From an uncultured Burkholderiales bacterium (lineage in GTDB: Bacteria; Pseudomonadota; Gammaproteobacteria; Burkholderiales; Burkholderiaceae_C): a DNA stretch of 64,000 nucleotides. The notes under the pieces are model-generated. The model saw nothing but the letters and a program-made list of their open reading frames with translations, had not been told where the DNA came from and searched no databases. Position numbers and translations under genes: made by a program. Location: the NCBI GenBank assembly GCA_937927685.1, contig CALBSC010000062.1, positions 1 to 64,000 of the forward strand. Reading direction: 5' to 3'. Positions 27,031 to 35,110 of this stretch are shown piece after piece. Position 1 is the first letter of the stretch; every line of letters starts with the position of its first letter.

Positions 27031-28989
27031 ATGTGGTACCCGCAACAGTTTGACGTCATCGTGATCGGGGGTGGACACGCCGGGACCGAGGCCGCCCTCG
27101 CCGCCGCCCGCATGGGCTGCCAGACGGTGCTCTTGACGCACAACATCGAGACCCTGGGGCAGATGAGCTGCAACCCCTCCATCGGGGGCATCGGCAAGGG
27201 CCACCTGGTCAAGGAGGTGGACGCGTTGGGGGGTGCCATGGCCCTGGCCACCGACGAGTCCGGCATTCAGTTCCGCATTCTCAACAGTTCCAAGGGGCCC
27301 GCGGTGCGCGCCACGCGAGCGCAGGCCGATCGCATCCGCTACAAGGCGGCCATCCGTCATCGCCTGGAAAACCAGCCCAACCTGTCCCTCTTTCAGCAAG
27401 CGGTGGACGACCTGGTGGTCGAGGGCGACCGTGTGGTGGGGGCGGTCACGCAGGCGGGCATCCGGTTTCGTGCACGCGCCGTGGTGCTGACAGCGGGCAC
27501 GTTCCTGGACGGCAAGATCCATGTGGGCCTGGACAACTACGCGGGCGGCCGAGCCGGTGACCCGCCGGCGGTGAGCCTGAGTGCCCGCCTCAAGGAGTTG
27601 CAGTTGCCGCAAGGCCGCCTCAAGACGGGCACCCCGCCCCGCCTGGACGGGCGCACCATTGACTTTTCCCGCTGCACCGAACAACCTGGTGATGGCATGC
27701 CCGGTGGCCTGCCGGGCGAGGTGCCGGTGTTCAGCTTTCTGGGTCGCGCAGACATGCACCCGCGTCAGGTGCCGTGCTGGATCACCCACACCAACGAGCG
27801 CACCCACGAGATCATCCGCTCCGGCTTTGATCGCAGCCCCATGTTCACGGGCAAGATTGAAGGCGTCGGCCCGCGCTATTGCCCCAGCGTGGAGGACAAG
27901 ATCAACCGCTTTGCCGACAAGGACAGCCACCAGATCTTCCTCGAACCGGAGGGGCTGGACACGCACGAAATCTACCCCAACGGCATCAGCACCAGCCTGC
28001 CGTTTGACATCCAGTGGGCGCTGGTGCGCTCCATGCCCGGTTTGGAAAACGCGCATATCCTGCGCCCCGGCTACGCCATCGAATACGACTATTTTGACCC
28101 TCGAGGCCTCTCTTCCTCGTTTGAAACCCGCGCCATTCGCGGACTGTTTTTTGCTGGCCAGATCAACGGCACGACGGGCTACGAGGAGGCCGCCGCGCAA
28201 GGCTTGTTTGCCGGCATCAACGCCGCCTTGCAGTGTCGCGAGGCCGAGCCCTGGGTGCCCGCCCGCGATCAGGCCTACCTGGGCGTGATGGTGGATGACC
28301 TGGTCACCAAGGGCGTGACCGAGCCCTACCGCATGTTCACCAGCCGTGCCGAATTCAGGCTGCAACTGCGGGAAGACAACGCCGACATGCGCCTGACCGA
28401 GACCGGCCGACAGCTGGGCCTGGTGGATGATGCCCGCTGGGACGCGTTCTGCCGCAAGCGGGACGCTGTTTCACGTGAAACCGAACGCCTGCGTGCCCTG
28501 TGGGTGAACCCCAACAACCTGCCCGCCGCCGACGCCGAACGGGTGCTGGGCAAGGCCATCGAGCGCGAATACAACCTGGCCGATCTGCTGCGACGCCCGG
28601 GGGTCACGCATGCGGGGCTGATGAGTCTGGCAGACGGCCGGTTTGCCAGTTCCGAGCTGGAGGGCCTGGATACTGTTTCACGTGGAACCGTGGTCGAGCA
28701 GGTCGAGATCGCGGCCAAGTATGCGGGCTACATCGACCGGCAACGCGACGAAGTTCAGCGCTCGGCTTATTACGAAAACCTGAGCCTGCCCGAAGACCTC
28801 GACTACCTCCAGATACCCGCCCTCAGCATCGAGGTGCGACAAAAACTCCATCGCCACCGCCCCCAATCCCTGGGCCAGGCCTCGCGCATCTCGGGCATCA
28901 CCCCGGCGGCGATCTCGCTGCTGCTGATCCATTTGCGGCGCGCCCGGTACAAAGGCTTTGTGCCCGACGGCGACAAGGCCGCGGCCTGA
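27031..28989 (+). CDS. mnmG: tRNA uridine-5-carboxymethylaminomethyl(34) synthesis enzyme MnmG
   Basis: A 652-residue FAD/NADH-dependent enzyme that acts with MnmE on wobble U34. The N-terminal dinucleotide-binding motif is VIVIGGGHAGTEAALAAARMG. The GidA motif GQMSCNPSIGGIGKGHLVKE and the C-terminal helical domain ending in GISPAAISLLLIHL-like sequence are typical. An ATG at 27031 is chosen; a TTG 21 bases upstream is in frame. A TAAAAT hexamer at 26940-26945 is a candidate -10. Two parS-like sites lie inside the 3' half. Its stop overlaps the rsmG ATG by one base. Confidence 0.97.
   Translation: MWYPQQFDVIVIGGGHAGTEAALAAARMGCQTVLLTHNIETLGQMSCNPSIGGIGKGHLVKEVDALGGAMALATDESGIQFRILNSSKGPAVRATRAQADRIRYKAAIRHRLENQPNLSLFQQAVDDLVVEGDRVVGAVTQAGIRFRARAVVLTAGTFLDGKIHVGLDNYAGGRAGDPPAVSLSARLKELQLPQGRLKTGTPPRLDGRTIDFSRCTEQPGDGMPGGLPGEVPVFSFLGRADMHPRQVPCWITHTNERTHEIIRSGFDRSPMFTGKIEGVGPRYCPSVEDKINRFADKDSHQIFLEPEGLDTHEIYPNGISTSLPFDIQWALVRSMPGLENAHILRPGYAIEYDYFDPRGLSSSFETRAIRGLFFAGQINGTTGYEEAAAQGLFAGINAALQCREAEPWVPARDQAYLGVMVDDLVTKGVTEPYRMFTSRAEFRLQLREDNADMRLTETGRQLGLVDDARWDAFCRKRDAVSRETERLRALWVNPNNLPAADAERVLGKAIEREYNLADLLRRPGVTHAGLMSLADGRFASSELEGLDTVSRGTVVEQVEIAAKYAGYIDRQRDEVQRSAYYENLSLPEDLDYLQIPALSIEVRQKLHRHRPQSLGQASRISGITPAAISLLLIHLRRARYKGFVPDGDKAAA
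28467..28482. other. parS: parS-like site 1 inside mnmG
   Basis: TGTTTCACGTGAAACC differs from the widespread ParB target TGTTTCACGTGAAACA at one base. It lies within the mnmG coding sequence, about 1.9 kb before parA and 18 kb from the probable oriC. Confidence 0.9.
28674..28689. other. parS: parS-like site 2 inside mnmG
   Basis: TGTTTCACGTGGAACC keeps the left half-site and core and differs from the consensus at two bases. It is 207 bases after site 1, in the same gene. Confidence 0.8.
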
Positions 28990-29636
28990 TGACTGACCAG
29001 TTGTTGGCAGCCCTGGAGGCGGGCGCCCAGGAGTTGGGACTGGATCTGCAGCCCGAGCAATCGTCCCGGTTGCTGAAGTACCTGGCGTTGCTGTCCCAGT
29101 GGGGCCGTGTCTATAACCTGACGGCCATTCGCAACCCGGAGGAGGGCCTGACGCAGCACCTGCTGGATTGCCTGGCGGTGATTCCCCCCTTGCGGCGTCA
29201 ATGCCCGGCGGGAGGGCGCCTGCTGGACGTGGGCTCAGGTGCCGGACTGCCCGGCCTGGTCATCGCCACGTTGTGTCCTGAGTGGCAAGTCACGTGCGTG
29301 GACACGGTGGCCAAGAAGATGGCGTTTGTCCAGCAAGCCGCTGGGCAATTGGGGTTGACCGGATTCTCGGCGGTTCATGCCCGGGTGGAGTCCCTGACCG
29401 GCCCCTTTGAGGTGATCACCGCGCGGGCGTTTGCCGCCCTCCCCGACCTGGTGGCATGGTCCGGCAAGGCGCTTGCCCCCGCAGGTGTCTGGATGGCGAT
29501 GAAGGGCCGCGACCCGCTGGACGAACGCGCCGCCTTGCCCCCCCACGTCGACGTGTTTCACGTGGAACCCCTGCGAGTTCCTGGCTTGCAGGCCGAGCGC
29601 TGTCTGGTCTGGATGCGGCCCCAACACCCCGCCTGA
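28989..29636 (+). CDS. rsmG: 16S rRNA (guanine(527)-N(7))-methyltransferase RsmG
   Basis: A 215-residue SAM-dependent methyltransferase that makes m7G527 in 16S rRNA. The start region has YNLTAIRNPEEGLTQHLLDCLA and the SAM-binding motif LLDVGSGAGLPGLVIA, both family signatures. The ATG shares one base with the mnmG stop (TGATG). The frame stays open upstream through mnmG, but that is another reading frame of mnmG. It carries a third parS-like site near its end. Confidence 0.96.
   Translation: MTDQLLAALEAGAQELGLDLQPEQSSRLLKYLALLSQWGRVYNLTAIRNPEEGLTQHLLDCLAVIPPLRRQCPAGGRLLDVGSGAGLPGLVIATLCPEWQVTCVDTVAKKMAFVQQAAGQLGLTGFSAVHARVESLTGPFEVITARAFAALPDLVAWSGKALAPAGVWMAMKGRDPLDERAALPPHVDVFHVEPLRVPGLQAERCLVWMRPQHPA
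29554..29569. other. parS: parS-like site 3 inside rsmG
   Basis: TGTTTCACGTGGAACC, identical to site 2, lies 67 bases before the rsmG stop and 0.83 kb before parA. Confidence 0.82.
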
Positions 29637-29757
29637 GGCGACCGCAAGCCCGGGCGCCAAACGCGCGTTTCGACCGCCAGGGCGGACCGCGGGGCCCAGG
29701 AGCGGACAAGCCGGGTAAACTCGCCCACTCGATTGCTCACGCCCCCACGTCTGAACC

Positions 29758-30372
29758 ATGTTCGGCATTTCCGACTTCCCGGCCTTTGTCCTGGCCATCC
29801 TGGTATTCCTGGCCATTCCCGGCCCGGGCAACCTGGCCCTGCTCGTGTCCACGGCCAAGGGCGGTGTGCGTGGCGGCCTGGCCTCTACCCTGGGCATCAT
29901 GGCGGGCGATCAGGTGTTGATCTGGCTGGCGGTGCTGGGGGTGTCGGCCTTGCTGCTGGCCTGGCCCGCGGTCTTCACGGCGGTGCAATGGCTGGGGGCT
30001 GTTTATCTGGCCGTCCTCGGCTGGAAGATGATCCGGTCGCGACCGGGTGCTTCCCCGGTGCTGGACATTGCGGTGGGCCAATACTTTCGGCAGTCGTGCC
30101 TGATCACCCTGTTCAATCCCAAGGCGATCGTGTTTTACATGGCCTTTTTTCCCTTGTTCGTCGACCCGCAACAGCCGCCCTCACTCGCCACGTTCGGGGT
30201 GATGGCCTTGACCGTGGCCGCCCTCACCCTCCTCTATGGCGTGGTGCTGGTGTTGCTTGCCCATCGTCTGTCCGCGCGTGTTCGTGCCCACCCCTGGGTC
30301 GCCAGAGCCCTCAACACCACCGCCGGCGCCTTGCTGATGGGCTTTGGCTGCAAGCTGGCGCTGACCAAATAA
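29758..30372 (+). CDS. LysE/RhtB family amino-acid exporter
   Basis: A 204-residue membrane protein with six hydrophobic segments. The family motif is IPGPGNLALLVSTAKGGVRGGLASTLGIMAGD near the N terminus, and NPKAIVFYMAFFPLFVDP follows in the middle. Members export amino acids or homoserine lactones; the substrate here cannot be told. It is inserted between rsmG and parA. A TAAACT hexamer at 29714-29719 could be a -10. Its stop overlaps a seven-codon open frame leading to parA. Confidence 0.92.
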   Translation: MFGISDFPAFVLAILVFLAIPGPGNLALLVSTAKGGVRGGLASTLGIMAGDQVLIWLAVLGVSALLLAWPAVFTAVQWLGAVYLAVLGWKMIRSRPGASPVLDIAVGQYFRQSCLITLFNPKAIVFYMAFFPLFVDPQQPPSLATFGVMALTVAALTLLYGVVLVLLAHRLSARVRAHPWVARALNTTAGALLMGFGCKLALTK

Positions 30373-30395
30373 TGAGTACCAAAGAGTTCAAATAA
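30372..30395 (+). CDS. Seven-residue open frame between the LysE-family gene and parA
   Basis: ATG-AGT-ACC-AAA-GAG-TTC-AAA-TAA encodes MSTKEFK. Its ATG overlaps the upstream TAA as TAATG and its TAA lies one base before the parA ATG. The arrangement could pass ribosomes from the exporter gene to parA. Translation is unproven and chance is possible. Confidence 0.25.
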   Translation: MSTKEFK

Positions 30396-30396
30396 G

Positions 30397-31194
30397 ATGC
30401 CCTACGTTTTCTGCGTTGCGAACCAAAAAGGAGGCGTGGGCAAAACCACGACCACCGTCAACCTGGCCGCGGGGCTGGCCAGCGTGGGGCAGCGCGTGCT
30501 CTTGGTTGATCTGGACCCCCAGGGCAATGCCACCATGGGCTCGGGGGTCGACAAACGCCAACTCGAACTCTCGGTGTATGACGTGTTGCTGGAGTCGGCC
30601 TCGATTGCCGAGGCGCGACAGACCAGCCAATGGGGCGAAGTTACCAGCGCCGCCCGTAAGCCCACCTACCATGTGCTGGGGGCCAACCGTGAACTGGCCG
30701 GCGCCGAAATCGAACTGGTGGGACTGGAGCGCCGCGAGAAGCGGCTGCGACAAGCGCTGGCCCAGGTGGAGCACGAGTATGACTTTGTGCTGATCGATTC
30801 CCCGCCCTCGCTGTCGTTGCTGACCCTCAATGGCTTGTGTGCCGCCCATGGGGTGATTGTGCCCATGCAGTGCGAATACTTTGCCCTGGAAGGGCTCACC
30901 GACCTGGTCAACACCATCAAGCAGGTACACGCCAACCTCAACCGGGATCTGCGCATCATCGGCTTGTTGCGGGTGATGTTCGACCCACGCATCACCTTGC
31001 AGCAACAGGTGAGCGATCAGCTCAAGGACCACTTTGGCGACAAGGTGTTCAACACGGTCATCCCGCGCAATGTGCGGCTGGCCGAGGCACCCAGCTATGG
31101 CTTGCCCGGCGTCGTGTTCGATGCCAGTGCCAAGGGCAGTCAGGCCTACGTGGACTTTGCACGTGAGCTGGTGGAGCGCAGCCCCTCGCTGTGA
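30397..31194 (+). CDS. parA: Chromosome-partitioning ATPase ParA
   Basis: A 265-residue deviant-Walker ATPase that binds nucleoid DNA and moves ParB-parS complexes. The Walker A motif KGGVGKTTTT spans residues 11-20 with the signature lysine. The Walker B-like strand VLLVDLDPQGNATMG and the DSPPSLSLLTLN block are family marks. There is no N-terminal regulatory helix-turn-helix, as in chromosomal (Soj-like) ParA. Upstream lie mnmG-rsmG with parS sites; downstream parB follows after one intervening gene. Confidence 0.97.
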   Translation: MPYVFCVANQKGGVGKTTTTVNLAAGLASVGQRVLLVDLDPQGNATMGSGVDKRQLELSVYDVLLESASIAEARQTSQWGEVTSAARKPTYHVLGANRELAGAEIELVGLERREKRLRQALAQVEHEYDFVLIDSPPSLSLLTLNGLCAAHGVIVPMQCEYFALEGLTDLVNTIKQVHANLNRDLRIIGLLRVMFDPRITLQQQVSDQLKDHFGDKVFNTVIPRNVRLAEAPSYGLPGVVFDASAKGSQAYVDFARELVERSPSL

Positions 31195-31224
31195 GGCGGG
31201 TCGAATCGCGCACGCCTGACCCCC

Positions 31225-31752
31225 ATGCACATGTCACACCATTTGCTCTGGCTCGGAGACGACCCGGCCCATGCCCGCTCCGCTGGCTGGTCCTGGCAGC
31301 TCGCCCGTGCCCATGGGGCCCGCGAGGTGCTGCAGCACGCCGAGCCGATGCCCTTGCGGGGTGACTGGTTGGTGCAACTGGAGTCGGCGGTGCGCAGTGG
31401 ACCGCGTTGCCGTTTGATGGCGCAGGGCCTGGGCTGTGCGCTGGTGGCGGCGTGGGCAGCGTATTCGTCCTCCTGTGCGCGGGTGGAGTCGGCCTTGCTG
31501 TTGAGTCCCTTTTGTCCCGATGCGGCGCACCCCTCGGGTCGCTACCGCACCTGGCGTGCGGTCACCCCCTCGCGCCTGCCGTTCCCCGCCTGGGTGATTC
31601 CCGAGCACAGCCCCCGCAGTCACCTGACCCAGCAAGCGCAGTGGGCGGCGTGCTGGGGTGCGCAGTGGCTGGGGCCGCTCGACCCGGGCGGACAGCGCGA
31701 GGCCATCCTCACCTGGTTGCAGGAACCCGCCACCCAACACGCTTTTCTCTGA
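31225..31752 (+). CDS. RBBP9/YdeN-like alpha/beta-hydrolase, probably catalytically degenerate
   Basis: A 175-residue protein lying between parA and parB, 30 and 24 bases from them. Spacing, length and the sequence around LMAQGLGCALVAAWAAY match the nucleophile elbow of small RBBP9/YdeN hydrolases, where it usually reads HSLGC. Here the nucleophile serine position is Gly68, in the context Gln67-Gly68-Leu69-Gly70. Codon 68 is GGC, one base from AGC serine. The WVIPEHSPRSH stretch may hold the late acid/His region but is also diverged. The family call rests on this one motif and on length, so it is moderate. Role in partitioning is unknown. Start could be the ATG at 31225 or 31231. Confidence 0.6.
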   Translation: MHMSHHLLWLGDDPAHARSAGWSWQLARAHGAREVLQHAEPMPLRGDWLVQLESAVRSGPRCRLMAQGLGCALVAAWAAYSSSCARVESALLLSPFCPDAAHPSGRYRTWRAVTPSRLPFPAWVIPEHSPRSHLTQQAQWAACWGAQWLGPLDPGGQREAILTWLQEPATQHAFL

Positions 31753-31776
31753 ACCTTTGTCGCACCCCATCACATC

Positions 31777-32694
31777 ATGGTCACCAAAAAACCCAAAGGC
31801 CTTGGCCGCGGACTCGAAGCACTGCTGGGCCCGAGTGTCACCACCCCCGCACAGGACGCCGCATCCAGCGGTGGCACGGGTGAACTCGCCCTGAGCGAAC
31901 TGGTGCCCGGCATGTACCAGCCGCGCACCCGCATGGACGAAGGCGCCTTGTACGAACTCGCCGAGAGCATTCGCGCGCAAGGCATCATGCAGCCGATCCT
32001 GGTGAGGCGTCTGAGCGAAGGGGCCAACGCCGGCAAATACGAAATCATCGCGGGCGAGCGCCGTTCGCGCGCGGCCAAGCTGGCGGGGCTGGAGCGTGTG
32101 CCGGTGCTGGTGCGCGACGTGCCCAACGAGGCGGCAGCAGCAATGGCGCTGATTGAAAACATCCAGCGCGAAGACCTCAATCCGCTGGAAGAGGCGCAGG
32201 GCCTGCAACGGCTGATCCGCGAATTCGGCTTGACGCACGAACAGGCCGCGCAAGCCGTGGGCCGCTCGCGCAGCGCCGCCTCCAACCTGTTGCGCCTGCT
32301 CAACCTGGCTGACCCGGTGCAGTCCATGTTGATGGCCGGCGACCTGGAAATGGGCCATGCGCGGGCCTTGCTGTCGCTGGACCGTGCGGCACAGATCACG
32401 GCGGCGAATCAAGTGGCGGCCAAGAGTCTGTCGGTGCGCGAAACCGAAAGCCTGGTCAAGAAGCTGGGCGCCGAGTTTCAACTGGTCACGCAAAAACCCA
32501 AGAAAGAAAAATCACGCGACCTGCGGCGCATCGAGGAAGAGCTCTCCGATCTGTTGACCGCCGAAGTCGAGGTGCGTGTCAAAAAACGCGTCAAGCGCAA
32601 CGGCCGCGTGGAGGAGATGGGCGACATCTCCATCCAGTTTGGTTCGCTCGATGAGCTCAACGGATTGATTGACAGGTTGCGCGGCGCCGACTGA
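31777..32694 (+). CDS. parB: Chromosome-partitioning protein ParB
   Basis: A 305-residue parS-binding CTPase. The N terminus GLGRGLEALLG is the ParA-contact helix. The CTP-binding box GERRSRA spans residues 93-99. A helix-turn-helix LTHEQAAQAVGRSRSAASNLLRLL lies near 154-177, and a basic linker and a C-terminal dimerisation domain follow. It ends the par operon and faces a convergent dehydrogenase gene. Confidence 0.97.
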   Translation: MVTKKPKGLGRGLEALLGPSVTTPAQDAASSGGTGELALSELVPGMYQPRTRMDEGALYELAESIRAQGIMQPILVRRLSEGANAGKYEIIAGERRSRAAKLAGLERVPVLVRDVPNEAAAAMALIENIQREDLNPLEEAQGLQRLIREFGLTHEQAAQAVGRSRSAASNLLRLLNLADPVQSMLMAGDLEMGHARALLSLDRAAQITAANQVAAKSLSVRETESLVKKLGAEFQLVTQKPKKEKSRDLRRIEEELSDLLTAEVEVRVKKRVKRNGRVEEMGDISIQFGSLDELNGLIDRLRGAD

Positions 32695-32865
32695 TCCATG
32701 ACGCATCGTTACTCGCCACCACGCGAGCTCAGTCAACACGACCGCTTGACCGGGTCAGGGCGCAGAGCCTGATCGACGAATCGGCTTGGCGTCTGCGGAG
32801 CGCGTTCTCTGCGCCCCGAGCCGAGCCCTTCTCAAAGGAGTGAGTCAGGGGCGCAACGAAGCGCT
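32695..32865. other. Convergent intergenic gap after parB
   Basis: A 171-base gap between two stop codons. I see no convincing intrinsic terminator, RNA gene or short open frame. Confidence 0.5.
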
Positions 32866-34293
32866 TCAGGCAATGGCAAAAATCTTGCCCGGGTTCATGA
32901 TGTTCTTCGGGTCGAGTGCGCGCTTGAGCGTGCGCATCACATCCACCGTGGCGGCTCCGGTTTCGGACACCAGGAAGTCCATCTTGTGCAGTCCGATGCC
33001 GTGTTCGCCGGTGCAAGTGCCCCCCAGGCGTAAGGCACGCTCCACCATGGTCTGATTCAGCACTTCGGCCTGGGCGCGTTCGGCGGGGTCGTTGGGGTCA
33101 ATCAGATAACCAAAGTGGAAATTGCCATCGCCCACGTGACCCACCAGGAAATACGGGATCCCGCTCGCATCCGCTTCGTCCACCGACTCCAGCAAGGCTT
33201 CGGCCAGACGGCTGATGGGCACACAGGCGTCGGTGCTGATGGCACGGCAGCCCGGGCGTGAGCTGACGGCAGCGAAATACGAGTTGTGGCGCGCTGTCCA
33301 CAAGCGCGTGCGTTCTTCAGGCGTGGACGCCCACTCGAAGTTGTTACCGCCGTTGTCACGGGCGATCTCTTGCACGGTTTCGGCCTGCTCCTTCACGCCG
33401 GCGGGCGAGCCATGGAACTCCATCAGCAACAGCGGCTCTTCCCGCAGACTCAGCTTGGAATAGGCGTTGACCATGCGTACCGCGTTGTGGTCAATCAATT
33501 CCACCCGGGCAATCGGCACCCCCAGCTGAATGGTCTGGATGGTGGTGAGCACGGCCGCCTCCAGGGACGGGAACGAGCAGACCGCGGCCGACACCGCCTC
33601 GGGCAAGGGGTAGAGCTTGACGGTGACTTCGGTCAACACGCCAAGCGTGCCCTCGCTGCCCACGAACAGACGCGTGAGGTCGTAGCCGGCGCTGGACTTT
33701 TTGGCACGCGTGCCGGTGCGGATGATCTCGCCGGATGCCGTCACCACCTCCAGCGCCAGCACGTTGTCACGCATGGTGCCGTAGCGCACGGCATTGGTGC
33801 CGCTCGCGCGTGTGGCACTCATGCCGCCGATGGTGGCGTCCGCGCCCGGATCGATCGGGAAAAACAGGCCGGTGCTCTTGACCTCTTCGTTGAGTTGCTT
33901 GCGGGTTACCCCTGGCTGCACCGTGACCGTCAGGTCTTCGGCGTTGATGGACAGCACCCGGTTCATGCGACCCAGGTCGATGCTGATGCCCCCTTGCACC
34001 GCCAGCAAATGGCCCTCCAGCGACGAGCCCACGCCAAAGGGAATCACCGGCACGCTGTACTCGTTGGCCAGTTTGACGGCGGCGGCGACATCCTGGGTGC
34101 TTTCGGCAAACACCACCGCGGCCGGTGGCGGCACCTCGAAGGACGACTCGTCGCGCCCATGCTGCTCACGCACCGCCATGGCGGTGGAGCAGCGATCGCC
34201 AAACAAGGCCTTGAGCTGCTGGATCAGGGCGTCGGGCACCTCGCGTTGGGCGACGGCCGGCATCAGGTGGTTCGGGGTCGTGGGCGCATTCAT
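32866..34293 (-). CDS. FAD-linked D-lactate/glycolate-type dehydrogenase (GlcD/Dld family)
   Basis: A 475-residue flavoprotein. An FAD-binding PCMH-like domain has PVIPFGVGSSLEGH and the GADATIGGMSATRASGTNAVRYG stretch. A C-terminal domain carries GHVGDGNFHFGYL and the signature TGEHGIGLHKMDFL. This matches respiratory D-lactate dehydrogenases and glycolate oxidase subunit D; substrate is uncertain. The ATG at 34293 is preceded by GGAG. The frame is open for a further 167 codons upstream but that overlaps the divergent gene and lacks domain sequence. Confidence 0.88.
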   Translation of the reverse strand: MNAPTTPNHLMPAVAQREVPDALIQQLKALFGDRCSTAMAVREQHGRDESSFEVPPPAAVVFAESTQDVAAAVKLANEYSVPVIPFGVGSSLEGHLLAVQGGISIDLGRMNRVLSINAEDLTVTVQPGVTRKQLNEEVKSTGLFFPIDPGADATIGGMSATRASGTNAVRYGTMRDNVLALEVVTASGEIIRTGTRAKKSSAGYDLTRLFVGSEGTLGVLTEVTVKLYPLPEAVSAAVCSFPSLEAAVLTTIQTIQLGVPIARVELIDHNAVRMVNAYSKLSLREEPLLLMEFHGSPAGVKEQAETVQEIARDNGGNNFEWASTPEERTRLWTARHNSYFAAVSSRPGCRAISTDACVPISRLAEALLESVDEADASGIPYFLVGHVGDGNFHFGYLIDPNDPAERAQAEVLNQTMVERALRLGGTCTGEHGIGLHKMDFLVSETGAATVDVMRTLKRALDPKNIMNPGKIFAIA

Positions 34294-34417
34294 GAGGGGC
34301 TCCGCAGGGGTGGGTGATGAAGCGGATTCTACGAATCCTGTCCGTGCTGTGCAGTCCGCCGCAAGACGCGGCCCGCTTTGCGGGGACAATAGCACCAGAC
34401 CACCGCAAGGACACCCC

Positions 34418-34978
34418 ATGGGAAACCGACTCACGCAAATAGCCACCCGCACCGGCGACGACGGCACCACCGGGCTGGGGGACAACCAGCGCGTCTCCAA
34501 GAGCAGCTTGCGTGTGCAGGCCATGGGCGATGTGGACGAGCTCAACTCCCACATCGGGCTGTTGCTGTGCGAGGACATGCCGCGCGAGGTGCGCGAGTTG
34601 CTGGTCGACGTGCAGCACCAGTTGTTCAACCTCGGCGGCGAGCTGTCCATTCCCGGTTTCCAGCTGTTGAAGGCCGACGCGGTGCTGTCGCTCGACCAGG
34701 CCCTGGCGCAGTTCAACGATGCCCTGCCCCGCTTGCAGGAGTTCATCCTGCCGGCGGGCTCGCGTGCTTCCTCCCAGGCCCATGTGTGCCGCACCGTGGC
34801 GCGCCGCGCCGAGCGCGCGGTGGTGGCCCTGGGGGCCGCGGAAACCCTGCAGGAGCTGCCGCGTCAGTACCTCAACCGGCTGAGCGACCTGATGTTCGTG
34901 CTGGCGCGCACCCTCAACCGCTGGCACGGCGGTGACGACGTGTACTGGAAGAGCGACCGCTTGAAGCGCGGCGATTGA
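34418..34978 (+). CDS. Cob(I)yrinic acid a,c-diamide adenosyltransferase, PduO type
   Basis: A 186-residue ATP:cob(I)alamin adenosyltransferase that makes adenosylcobalamin. The PduO-family motifs are TRTGDDGTTGLGDNQRVSK, VDELNSHIGL, and RVARRAERAVVAL-like TVARRAERAVVAL, then NRLSDLMFVLAR. It is divergent from the dehydrogenase gene. The B12 theme recurs in the cobalamin-dependent methionine synthase at 48985. The frame is open far upstream, but the divergent gene lies there. Confidence 0.93.
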   Translation: MGNRLTQIATRTGDDGTTGLGDNQRVSKSSLRVQAMGDVDELNSHIGLLLCEDMPREVRELLVDVQHQLFNLGGELSIPGFQLLKADAVLSLDQALAQFNDALPRLQEFILPAGSRASSQAHVCRTVARRAERAVVALGAAETLQELPRQYLNRLSDLMFVLARTLNRWHGGDDVYWKSDRLKRGD

Positions 34979-35097
34979 CCTGCTGTGGATCGGCGTCGGC
35001 ATGCTGAGGGGGTTTGACCAGCGGCACATGTCGCCTGTGTAGCACTTCGCTTGACGGACTTCGCGCATTCGCTCTGGTCGGTGTGCAGGCCCGGCTT

Positions 35098-35110
35098 CAT
35101 AATGCCGCCC
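35098..35110 (+). promoter_or_regulatory. Candidate -10 directly before the acetoacetyl-CoA synthetase start
   Basis: CATAAT (35098-35103) ends seven bases before the ATG at 35111, with no Shine-Dalgarno site between. It resembles the kdsD, antiporter and metH arrangement. The -35 match is weak. Confidence 0.4.

Noticed and set aside
32695..32865. A terminator or small RNA between parB and the dehydrogenase gene
   Set aside because: Only weak hairpins without a T tract were seen.
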